From NCBI RefSeq assembly GCF_007859915.1, contig NZ_SJPM01000004.1, positions 492,177-556,176 of the forward strand: 64,000 bases of DNA, read 5' to 3'. A program made the translations under genes and the position numbers. The notes beneath the pieces were generated by a model. That model was not told the origin of the DNA, did no database searches, and saw only the letters and a program-made list of their open reading frames with translations. Shown here piece by piece: positions 8,036 to 16,049 of the stretch (positions within the stretch are counted from its first letter, which is position 1; each line of letters opens with the position of its first letter). This stretch comes from Neorhodopirellula pilleata. GTDB taxonomy: Bacteria > Planctomycetota > Planctomycetia > Pirellulales > Pirellulaceae.

Positions 8036-8599
8036 ATGACTGCCGATTCGCCCAAAAGCGACCCGCCGCCCAAAAAGAACGAAAAGAGCGGATCGAAACC
8101 TCAACCGGCACGCTCAGTTGACGTCTTCGACATCGATCGAATTCGGCAAATCGTTGAGTTGATGAAACAACACGAACTCAACGAAGTCGATCTGCAACAA
8201 GCCGACGACCGTATTCGTTTGACTCGTGGCGGTGCCGCTCCGGCGGCTCCGATTTATGCAGCACCGGCGGCCACGCCGCCCCCGTTTCCCGCTGCTCCTG
8301 GCCCAGCCATCCACTCCGGTTCGGGTTCGGCCCCCAGTCCTGTGGCAGCAGCGGGGACGATCACGATCAATTCACCGATGGTCGGTACGTTCTACGGCAA
8401 AGCGAACCCGGAAGCGCCACCATTTGTCAAAGTGGGTGACACGGTCAGTGAAGACACCGTCGTTTGCATCATCGAAGCCATGAAAGTGTTCAACGAAATT
8501 CCCGCCGAGTGCAGTGGCAAGGTGGTAGAAGTCTTGGTCAACGACCAAGAACCTGTGGACTTCGGCAAACCGCTCTTCCGCATCCAAACGAGCGGCTAA
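8036..8599 (+). CDS. accB: Biotin carboxyl carrier protein of acetyl-CoA carboxylase
   Basis: AccB carries the biotin that shuttles CO2 in the first step of fatty acid synthesis. The 187-residue protein has a charged N-terminal region with a typical AccB helix (IRQIVELMKQHELNEVDLQQ), a Pro/Ala-rich flexible linker (about 72-108), and a C-terminal biotinyl domain. The biotin-acceptor Lys is residue 150 in IIEAMKVFNEI, and NSPMVGTFY is the matching first strand. The accC gene starts 8 nt after its stop, so the two form an operon. The carboxyltransferase genes are not in the window. Confidence 0.96.
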   Translation: MTADSPKSDPPPKKNEKSGSKPQPARSVDVFDIDRIRQIVELMKQHELNEVDLQQADDRIRLTRGGAAPAAPIYAAPAATPPPFPAAPGPAIHSGSGSAPSPVAAAGTITINSPMVGTFYGKANPEAPPFVKVGDTVSEDTVVCIIEAMKVFNEIPAECSGKVVEVLVNDQEPVDFGKPLFRIQTSG

Positions 8600-8607
8600 A
8601 GAAAACG

Positions 8608-9963
8608 ATGTTTCAACGAATCTTGATCGCCAACCGTGGCGAAATTGCTCTCCGTGTGATCCGCGCCTGCCGTGAAATGGGCATCGAATCGGTGGCGGTC
8701 TACAGTCAAGCAGACGCCGACTCGATGCACGTCAAGCTGGCCGACAAAGCGATTTGTGTCGGTACGGCTCGCAGCGCCGACAGCTACCTGAAGATTGATC
8801 AAATCATCGCCGCAGCGGAAGTTGCGGGCGTCGACGCGATCCATCCCGGCTATGGTTTTTTGGCTGAGAACGCGCAGTTCAATGAGATGTGCCGCAGCAG
8901 CGGTTTCGAGTTCATCGGACCTTCGCCGACGGCGATGGAGAAACTCGGTGACAAGAACACCGCCCGCTCGATGGCCGTTGCGCAAAACGTGCCGGTCGTT
9001 CCTGGCAGTGATGGTTTGATCGCCGACTTTGCGAAAGCGGCTCAAACGGCGATCGATATCGGGTTCCCGGTGTTGATCAAAGCCACCGCCGGCGGTGGCG
9101 GCAAAGGCATGCGGGTAGCCGAATCCGAGGACGTTTTGGTCTCGCAACTCGAAGCCGCTCGCAACGAAGCGATCGCCGCGTTCGGCAACGGCGGTGTCTA
9201 TCTTGAAAAATTTGTCGAGCGACCCCGGCACATCGAGGTTCAGGTCATCGCCGACACCCACGGCAACGTGTGTCACCTGTTCGAACGCGATTGCAGCGTC
9301 CAGCGTCGCCATCAAAAACTCGTCGAAGAAGCCCCCAGCGCCGACTTGCCTCAAGATCGTCGCGAGGCGATTTGTGACGCCGCCGTGCGAATGATTGCTG
9401 GCGCGGACTACGCCGGTGCCGGAACGGTCGAGTTCATCGTCGACAAGGATTACAACTTTTATTTCATCGAAGTCAACGCGCGGATCCAAGTCGAGCACCC
9501 GGTGTCCGAAATGGTCACGGGCGTGGACTTGATCCAGGAACAAATTCGCGTCGCCGCCGGGTTGCCGTTGTCGTTCCGTCAAGACGAACTGACTTGCAAG
9601 GGCGCCGCGATCGAGTGTCGCATCAACGCCGAAGACCCGACCAAAAACTTCCAGCCCAGCCCTGGCAAGATCGAGTCGATGTTCGCCCCCGGCGGTCTCG
9701 GTGTTCGGTTCGATTCGCATGTGACGAGCGGATACTCGGTTCCGCCTTACTACGATTCGATGATCGGCAAGCTGATCGTGCATCGGCCGACGCGAGAACT
9801 GGCCATCGCGACGATGTTGCGAGCCCTCAAGGAACTTCAAATCCAAGGCATCAAGACAACGGTGCCGTTCCATGAATGGATCTTGAAAGACCCGGCGTTC
9901 CTCGACGGCAGCGTCGACACCAAATACGTCGACCGAGCCTACCAAGGCCAATCGCCGAAGTAG
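8608..9963 (+). CDS. accC: Biotin carboxylase subunit of acetyl-CoA carboxylase
   Basis: AccC uses ATP and bicarbonate to carboxylate the biotin on AccB. The 451-residue protein begins MFQRILIANRGEIALRVIRA. It has the biotin carboxylase N-domain with HPGYGFLAEN, the ATP-grasp Gly-rich loop ATAGGGGKGMR, the catalytic stretch FIEVNARIQVEHPVSEMVTG, and the C-terminal domain (AIECRINAEDP). Length is normal for the family. A longer open frame runs upstream from 8464 but overlaps accB in another frame. The ATG at 8608 fits the family start and the operon spacing. Confidence 0.97.
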   Translation: MFQRILIANRGEIALRVIRACREMGIESVAVYSQADADSMHVKLADKAICVGTARSADSYLKIDQIIAAAEVAGVDAIHPGYGFLAENAQFNEMCRSSGFEFIGPSPTAMEKLGDKNTARSMAVAQNVPVVPGSDGLIADFAKAAQTAIDIGFPVLIKATAGGGGKGMRVAESEDVLVSQLEAARNEAIAAFGNGGVYLEKFVERPRHIEVQVIADTHGNVCHLFERDCSVQRRHQKLVEEAPSADLPQDRREAICDAAVRMIAGADYAGAGTVEFIVDKDYNFYFIEVNARIQVEHPVSEMVTGVDLIQEQIRVAAGLPLSFRQDELTCKGAAIECRINAEDPTKNFQPSPGKIESMFAPGGLGVRFDSHVTSGYSVPPYYDSMIGKLIVHRPTRELAIATMLRALKELQIQGIKTTVPFHEWILKDPAFLDGSVDTKYVDRAYQGQSPK

Positions 9964-10528
9964 TCGTCGTAGGCTGGGTCGTAGCCGCTTCGGCGGAGAC
10001 CCGGCAATGGGCTTTGGGTTTGTACCGATCGCAACGAGGCAAACGCCGGGTGTGCGTCGCAAAGCCTCCTTCACCCAGCCTACTTAAGTCGCCGCTTCGG
10101 CGGAGACCCGGCGGGTGCGCAATGCTGGGCCGTTCAAAATTCGGTGTTGACTCGTTGTTTTTCCTTTATCTCTCAGCAGTTTCTTGTCCGCCAGCCACCT
10201 CTCCCGAACGCAGTTTGGGGGAGGTCGAGCGACGACGTTCAGGAGTCCGCGAGGGAGGGGGCACGGGCGTTATTTGATTGAATCGGCTTGGTTTGCCCTG
10301 GGGATGCCCCCTCCCGGATCTTGCTTCGCTCGATCCGACCTCCCCCAGCTTCGCTGGGAGAGGTGACAGGAAGTTGCGGAGAACAAAAATGTCGCAATAC
10401 CAAATTTTGAACAGCCCAGCGCAATGCCGGGTGTGCGTCGCAAAGCCTCCTTCACCCAGCCTACTTGAGTAGCCGGTTCGGCGGAGACCTGGCGGGCTAC
10501 TGGAAATCGGTCCGATCAGGGAAACCGC
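9964..10528. repeat. Composite repeat cluster downstream of accC
   Basis: No gene lies here. Family A copy 3 is at about 9969-10005. Two longer A copies in direct orientation (10045-10113 and 10419-10495) flank an inverted-repeat core. In the core, 10114-10262 (GGGCCGTTCAAAATTCGG and onward, with a CCTCTCCC-type segment) matches the reverse complement of about 10304-10420. The arrangement suggests one palindromic element nested within a family A repeat. Translated frames from this area, such as those reading KEALRRTPG, are artefacts of the repeat. Confidence 0.8.
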
Positions 10529-10897
10529 ATGTCCAAGATTCGCAAGAGCGGCGGCTACCGACAAGATCGGTCAGATTCGACAGATTGGACCGATCTGTCC
10601 GATCACGAGCGTTGGTCGCACTATTCCCGCTGGCTCGACAGCGACGATGGTGCTATTCGTGCTAAGCATCGCGTGAACAATAAGTGATGGATTCTTAACG
10701 TGGCGTCGACTTTCAGTCGACGTTTCAGGGTTTGGCGACTGAAAGTCGCCACCACTTAATGTTCACGCGATGCCAACGCAACGATCTGCTTGATTCACCA
10801 AGCCAATTATTTGTTGGACCAACAGATCGCGTCACTGGAAAATCAGTTCATCATCGAAGGGGGCTATCCCGATTGCAAAGGCACCGCGCCGGTCTAA
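10529..10897 (+). pseudogene. Four-helix-bundle suffix protein remnant, interrupted
   Basis: One frame (ATG 10529 after CAGGGA) starts MSKIRKSGGYRQDRS, continues DWTDLSDHERWSHYSRWLDS and GAIRA, then stops at TGA 10685-10687. After a 111-nt insertion the same frame resumes at 10772 with ANATICLIHQANYLLDQQ, then SLENQFIIEGGYPDCKGTAPV, and ends at TAA 10895-10897. These pieces match, from memory, the start, C-terminal helix and terminal zinc-ribbon end of four-helix-bundle suffix proteins (S23-related). The first helices and most of the zinc ribbon are missing, so internal deletions came in addition to the insertion. A short peptide of 52 residues could still be made, but function is unlikely. 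Confidence 0.65.
10666..10770. mobile_element. Family B palindromic element inserted in a gene
   Basis: The outer arms GCATCGCGTGAACAATAAGTG and CACTTAATGTTCACGCGATGC are inverted repeats with one mismatch. Inside are two smaller hairpins built on GTCGACTTTCAGTCGAC and GGCGACTGAAAGTCGCC. The sequences TGCTAA (10660-10665) and TGCCAA (10771-10776) flank it and may be a diverged target duplication. It encodes nothing, and divides the four-helix-bundle suffix frame. Related copies lie at 19612-19691 and 52022-52090. Confidence 0.7.
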
Positions 10898-10905
10898 CGC
10901 CCTTT

Positions 10906-12717
10906 TCATTCCGTCGGCAGTTGCATGTCAATCACCGGGCTGCCCCAATTCGCATCGAAAGGTTCTTGGCACGCCTCGCAATTCAGTGTCGCGCCCAATC
11001 GATCGTCCTGCATCACTTGCGGTGCATCGCAATGCGAGCACAACACCCTCACCATTCCTTCGGGATCCGTCAGCGCGGTCAATTGCTCGTCGGTCAAGTC
11101 GGGGACTTCAATGTCTTCGGGTTGCATCGTGACCAATAGTTCCCGCGTGATCTCCGGCGCCACCGCGATTCGGTTTGCCAATCGACGAACGCTGCGTTCG
11201 AACGAGTTACGCGACGTTCGGCCGTTACCGAAATGACGATCGCGATTGAAGTACAAATGCGTGAACCCTCGCAGTAATCGTTGCCGCGTGAGTGACGGCA
11301 GTTGGTATTCCGCCTTCTTGGCAATCAACTCGAAGATCCGGCACAGGGCTTCGGGGTCGTAATCATCAAACTGCATCGTCGTGCCGACGCGGGAACTCAA
11401 GCCAGGATTGCTGCGAATCATCTTCGTCATCTCTTTGGGGTAACCCGCCAAGATCACGACCAAACGATCGCGTTGATCTTCCATTCGTTTGAGCAACGTT
11501 TGAACGGCTTCGCGTCCGTATTGATCTTGGCCGCTCTCATCGATCAGCGTGTAGGCTTCATCAATGAACAACACGCCGTCGATCGCCTCGTCTATCTTCG
11601 CGTTCGTTTTCGGCCCCGTTTGGCCGGCGTATTCGGCCACCAAGCCGCTGCGGTCGGTCTCGACCAAGTGTCCTTTGCTGAGCACGCCCAGTGCACCATA
11701 GATGTCCGCCACGATCCGCGCAACGGTCGTCTTGCCGGTGCCCGGATTGCCCACGAACGCCATGTGCAAACTCGGACGCGTCGTCGGCAACCCCGCTTCT
11801 TCGCGGTGCTTTTCCATTCGCAAGAAATTCGACAGCGTTTGGATCTGATTCTTGATCGCGTCCAATCCGATCAAACGATCCAGCTTCGCTCGTGTATCGG
11901 CGAGCTTTTCTTCGGTCGTTCGTTCGTCGACCGGTTCGGCTGCGGTCGACGGGGCTCTTGGAGTCGTAGCAGTGGGTGTAGACGGTGCCCCGCCGACCAC
12001 GGTTGGCGTCGGTCGGTTGGCAGCTTCCTTGCTGACGCCGGATGTTGTCTCAGTCCCCTCACGCAACCGTTTGGCTTCGCCGCGCAACCACGCGATCGCG
12101 TCGCGTGCGTGATCGATGTCGGCTTGGTGATCGACGACCGGACGATCATCCGCGACCGGTTCTTGAAACGACCCCCGCGCCGACGCTTCTGCTTGGGCAA
12201 GCCCGTCTTGGATCCGTTTCAGCCGAGCGCGATCGGCGTCGTCTTCGCCACCGTCGACGACCACGATCAAGCTGGCTAAACGCGTGGCCATCGTTTCGAC
12301 TTCGCCCCAAGCGTCTCGCAGCGAGGGGAGTTCCAAAAATGGGCGAACAACGTCGTACCAACTCAAATCCTCCGCCGTTCCGATCAGCCAATTGATCGCT
12401 TCGTGCAGTTGAGCCCCCATGACGGGAGTGCCCCAGATGTGTTCGAGTAGGACTCGTCCGAGCTGTCGCTGTTCCATCGCCTGCGAATTCGCCCCCGGAA
12501 TGCTTTCGGCGAACACCTTCATCACGAACCCCTGGTGAAGGTCGTTCATCTGAGAGGCCATGTCTTCGGCCCCCGATGAGGCGGCATCGCCGGCTATCCA
12601 TCCGTAGCTGCCTTCGGCGATCCGACCCGATTCGACGAACAAACGCTGGGTCTGTTCGAGGGCTTCACGAAACAATCGGATCGAACGCAAGATTTGGTCG
12701 TCGTCGCGGCCGGACAT
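10906..12717 (-). CDS. AAA family ATPase, CbbX/SpoVK/EccA type
   Basis: The 603-residue protein has a helical N-terminal region (about 1-220), a Pro/Thr-rich linker (about 225-260), a CbbX/SpoVK-like AAA domain (about 270-540) and a C-terminal zinc-ribbon. The Walker A is GNPGTGKTTVARIVAD near residue 325, the Walker B is GVLFIDEAYTL, and the sensor region is LVVILAGYPKEM. Two Cys pairs (CSHC and CEAC) near the end probably bind zinc. Relatives remodel Rubisco (CbbX) or serve type VII secretion (EccA). The target here is unknown. It is transcribed convergently with the pseudogene at its 3' side and divergently from gyrA. Confidence 0.85.
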   Translation of the reverse strand: MSGRDDDQILRSIRLFREALEQTQRLFVESGRIAEGSYGWIAGDAASSGAEDMASQMNDLHQGFVMKVFAESIPGANSQAMEQRQLGRVLLEHIWGTPVMGAQLHEAINWLIGTAEDLSWYDVVRPFLELPSLRDAWGEVETMATRLASLIVVVDGGEDDADRARLKRIQDGLAQAEASARGSFQEPVADDRPVVDHQADIDHARDAIAWLRGEAKRLREGTETTSGVSKEAANRPTPTVVGGAPSTPTATTPRAPSTAAEPVDERTTEEKLADTRAKLDRLIGLDAIKNQIQTLSNFLRMEKHREEAGLPTTRPSLHMAFVGNPGTGKTTVARIVADIYGALGVLSKGHLVETDRSGLVAEYAGQTGPKTNAKIDEAIDGVLFIDEAYTLIDESGQDQYGREAVQTLLKRMEDQRDRLVVILAGYPKEMTKMIRSNPGLSSRVGTTMQFDDYDPEALCRIFELIAKKAEYQLPSLTRQRLLRGFTHLYFNRDRHFGNGRTSRNSFERSVRRLANRIAVAPEITRELLVTMQPEDIEVPDLTDEQLTALTDPEGMVRVLCSHCDAPQVMQDDRLGATLNCEACQEPFDANWGSPVIDMQLPTE

Positions 12718-12913
12718 GAGCGAACTCGGTGAGGATGGTTGAGACGGAAGGTGAACCTAAGTATTTGAAAAGCAACGGCTTGCGTCAATCAGGCGAGAAC
12801 ACCGGGGCGTTGTGAAGAAATCCCCACTCGGATAGAATATCTGGCCTGCGTTCGAACGTTGTTCGGCCGCATTTTGACCTGATTTTCTTATCGCATTTGG
12901 CACGAGAAGACAC

Positions 12914-15853
12914 TTGGCTGACGACGGCGAAAACTCCAACGACAACGAAATCAACGACGAACCCGGCCAGCCCGGCGACGTCGACCTAAACAACGCCACG
13001 CCAAGCGATCCGACCGCCGCAAACGGTTCCGGCAATGGTTCCGGAGGCGAGCCGCCGATCACCGGCGCACCGGGGGCTCCGCCGCCGGACGACGAAGGCA
13101 ATTCGGGGCGGTCGAACATTCCCATCGGCGGTTCATCGGGCGGATACGGCGCGCTGCGTATGGTCGACTTGCCGATCGAAGAAGAACTGCGGGAAAGTTA
13201 CCTGACTTACGCCATGAGCGTGATCGTCAGTCGTGCGTTGCCGGACGTCCGGGACGGATTGAAGCCGTCGCAGCGTCGGATTCTCGTCGCGATGAACGAC
13301 CTGAACCTCGGCCCCGGTTCCAAACGCGTCAAATGTGCCAAGATCTCCGGCGACACCTCCGGTAACTATCACCCGCACGGTGAAAGCGTGATCTATCCGA
13401 CCTTGGTCCGGATGGCTCAAGAATGGAACATGCGATGTTTGTTGATCGACAAGCAGGGAAACTTCGGCAGCGTCGCGGGTTTGCCACCGGCGGCGATGCG
13501 GTATACCGAAGCCCGCTTATCGGCCGTCGCCTCGCAAATGCTCGAGGACATCAAACTCGACACCGTCGACTTCGTTCCGACCTATGACGAAGCTCGTACC
13601 GAACCGACGGTTCTGCCGAGTAAGTTCCCCAACCTGTTGATCAACGGTTCGGGCGGAATCGCGGTCGGGATGGCCACGAGCATCCCGCCACACAACCCGA
13701 CCGAAGTTTGCGACGCGTTGATCAAACTCGTCGACGAACCGGATACGACGATTGACGAACTGTGCGAGATCATTCCCGGTCCCGACTTCCCGACCGGTGG
13801 GATCATCTGCGGTCGCGCTGGCATCCGACGCGGTTACAAGACAGGGCGTTCGACCATGGTCGTTCGCGCCAAATGTTCCGTCGAGGAAATGAAGGGCAAT
13901 CGGTCGCGGATCGTTATCTCCGAAATCCCGTATCAACAATACCGCGACCGGATCGTTGAGAAGATCGCTGCGCTGGTCAACGGCGATCGCATCAAAGGCA
14001 TCTCGGCGATTCGCGATGAAAGCGATCTGAACGAACCGGTCCGCTTGGTCGTCGAACTCAAACGTGGCGAAGATCCCGACGTTATCCTCAATCAGCTCTA
14101 TCAGTTCTCGCCGCTGCAAGACACGTTCTCGCTGATCTTCTTGGCGCTCGTCGACGGCAAGCCCCGCGAGTTGACGCTCAAAGAGATGTTGATGGAGTTC
14201 CTGCGTCACCGCACGAACGTCATCCGCCGCCGAACACAATTCCTGCTCGCTCGCGCACGACGTCGCAAGCACACCGTCGAAGGCTTGTTGCTCGCCCTGG
14301 CAAACATCGACGAGATCATCCAAACGATCCGAACCAGCCGCACGCAACCCGAAGCGAAGCAACGCTTGATGGGCATCGAATGCCCGGCCTCGATGTTGCA
14401 ACGCGCCCTCGGTGAGGGTGGCTTCAAACAGTTCGTTTCCGAACGAGGCGAGTCGGACACATACACGTTGACCAGCGTCCAAACCGACGAGATCCTGCGG
14501 ATGCGTCTCGGCCAACTGGTCAACTTAGAACAAGAGAAACTTTCGAGCGAACACGCCGAACTACTCGAAGAGATCTTGGACTACCTCGACATCCTCGGTG
14601 ATCCACAACGCGTCAGCAACATTATCAAGGAAGACCTCGAAGACATGAAGCGTCGCTTCGGCGACAAGCGACGCACCCAAATCAGCCACGAGGAACTCGG
14701 CAACATCGACCTCGAAGACCTCATCACCGAGGAACCGATGGTCGTTTCGATCAGCCACCGGGGCTACATCAAACGAACCCCAACGAGCGTTTACAACACA
14801 CAGCGCCGGGGCGGCAAGGGACTCAAGGGTGCCAAGAGCGACGACGAAGATCCGATCGAACACTTGTTCGTGGCCAGCACGCACGCGTATCTGTTGTTCC
14901 TGACGACGACAGGCAAAGTCCGTTGGCAAAAGGTTTACGATATTCCGCAACTCGCCCGCGATGCCAAAGGCCGCGCGATCGTGAACCTGTTGCAAATGGA
15001 AGAAGGCGAACAGATCGCCCAATGCCTCGCCGTGCGGGACTTCGATCAACCGGGGCATTACGTCGCGATGGCGACCCGCAGCGGATTGGTCAAGAAGACG
15101 CCACTCGAACAATACAGCCGTCCCAAACGGGGCGGCATCATCGCGATCAAGTTGCGTGAGGGAGACGAACTCGTCGACGCCGCCGTCGTCGGCCCCGGCG
15201 ATGAAATGCTACTCGTTACCGCTGACGGCATGGCGATCCGGTTCCGCGAATCCGATTCGCGACCGATGGGACGCAACACGTCCGGTGTCAAAGGCATCTC
15301 GCTGCAAGGCAATGACCGCTTGGTCGGAATGGTCGTGACCGATCCCGAGGCAACCCTGTTGACCGTTTGTAAAAACGGCTACGGTAAACGAACCCCGTTC
15401 GGCCCCAATCTCGCCGCGATCAGCGAGGATCTGCCGTCGGACGTCGAGGCAACCGATGAGGTTGTCGAGAACGGCGATGGCGCCTCAAATCTTGATGGCG
15501 TTGCAAGCGATGATGGCGCCGAGAGCGGTGAAGAGGAAGCCGGCTCGACGAGCGGCTCAGCCCGATACCGGACGCAAAAACGCGGGGGCAAGGGTTTGCG
15601 GGACATTCGCACCAGCCAACGTAACGGCAAGGTGATCGGCATCGCCCGCGTGACCGACGATGATGAGTTGTTCATGATGACGGCCAAAGGCAAACTGCAA
15701 CGCATCCGCGCCGCCGACATCAATGTCATCGGCCGCAACACACAGGGTGTCCGCATCATGAACGTCGATCAAGGCGACGAATTGATCGCCGTCGTCCGCG
15801 TTCCCGCAGAAGAAAAAGCAGAAGAACCGATCGCCGGCGAACCCACCGCCTGA
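12914..15853 (+). CDS. gyrA: DNA gyrase subunit A
   Basis: GyrA forms the DNA-cleaving part of gyrase, which introduces negative supercoils. The 979-residue protein starts at TTG 12914 after GAGAAG. An acidic, Gly/Pro-rich extension of about 80 residues precedes the canonical ESYLTYAMSVIVSRALPDVR. The catalytic Tyr is residue 197 in AAMRYTEARLS. The gyrase box QRRGGKG at about residue 630 marks it as gyrase rather than topoisomerase IV. The C-terminal beta-pinwheel carries an acidic insertion at about 836-885 before a second, similar QKRGGKG. A later ATG start (13160) is possible but would remove part of the domain entrance. gyrB is not in the window. Confidence 0.95.
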   Translation: MADDGENSNDNEINDEPGQPGDVDLNNATPSDPTAANGSGNGSGGEPPITGAPGAPPPDDEGNSGRSNIPIGGSSGGYGALRMVDLPIEEELRESYLTYAMSVIVSRALPDVRDGLKPSQRRILVAMNDLNLGPGSKRVKCAKISGDTSGNYHPHGESVIYPTLVRMAQEWNMRCLLIDKQGNFGSVAGLPPAAMRYTEARLSAVASQMLEDIKLDTVDFVPTYDEARTEPTVLPSKFPNLLINGSGGIAVGMATSIPPHNPTEVCDALIKLVDEPDTTIDELCEIIPGPDFPTGGIICGRAGIRRGYKTGRSTMVVRAKCSVEEMKGNRSRIVISEIPYQQYRDRIVEKIAALVNGDRIKGISAIRDESDLNEPVRLVVELKRGEDPDVILNQLYQFSPLQDTFSLIFLALVDGKPRELTLKEMLMEFLRHRTNVIRRRTQFLLARARRRKHTVEGLLLALANIDEIIQTIRTSRTQPEAKQRLMGIECPASMLQRALGEGGFKQFVSERGESDTYTLTSVQTDEILRMRLGQLVNLEQEKLSSEHAELLEEILDYLDILGDPQRVSNIIKEDLEDMKRRFGDKRRTQISHEELGNIDLEDLITEEPMVVSISHRGYIKRTPTSVYNTQRRGGKGLKGAKSDDEDPIEHLFVASTHAYLLFLTTTGKVRWQKVYDIPQLARDAKGRAIVNLLQMEEGEQIAQCLAVRDFDQPGHYVAMATRSGLVKKTPLEQYSRPKRGGIIAIKLREGDELVDAAVVGPGDEMLLVTADGMAIRFRESDSRPMGRNTSGVKGISLQGNDRLVGMVVTDPEATLLTVCKNGYGKRTPFGPNLAAISEDLPSDVEATDEVVENGDGASNLDGVASDDGAESGEEEAGSTSGSARYRTQKRGGKGLRDIRTSQRNGKVIGIARVTDDDELFMMTAKGKLQRIRAADINVIGRNTQGVRIMNVDQGDELIAVVRVPAEEKAEEPIAGEPTA

Positions 15854-15876
15854 TCACCCCTTCGTGCGGCGATCAC

Positions 15877-15990
15877 CGTAACCCGCTGCGTCAGCGAGGG
15901 ATTATTGATACTGACTCATCCCTCGCTCACGCTTCGGGTTACGATTCAATCAACAGGCCCTTACGTGTCGGGTTACGATTCAATCAACGA
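15877..15990. repeat. Family C inverted repeat after gyrA
   Basis: The arms CGTAACCCGCTGCGTCAGCG (from 15877) and their near-complement ending CTTCGGGTTACG (15943) form a long hairpin. A partial second copy (TCGGGTTACGATTCAATCAA) follows. There is no T-tract, so it is not a standard terminator. Confidence 0.8.
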
Positions 15991-16049
15991 GCCAGAGTGC
16001 TTCGGGCTTTTATCCATCACGTCTGAATAACAGCAACCGGGGCAACCTT

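Noticed and set aside
8596..10074. Large minus-strand open frame opposite accC
   Set aside because: It lies on the antisense strand of accC, has no family sequence and follows codon bias of the real gene.
10732..11139. Plus-strand 135-codon frame
   Set aside because: It runs through the palindromic element and antisense to the AAA ATPase. The real frame here is the pseudogene in another phase.
11302..12279. 325-codon plus-strand frame opposite the AAA ATPase
   Set aside because: Arg-rich antisense translation with no recognisable domain. The minus-strand gene has Walker motifs.
13517..14515. 332-codon minus-strand frame inside gyrA
   Set aside because: It is a shadow of the conserved gyrA coding sequence.
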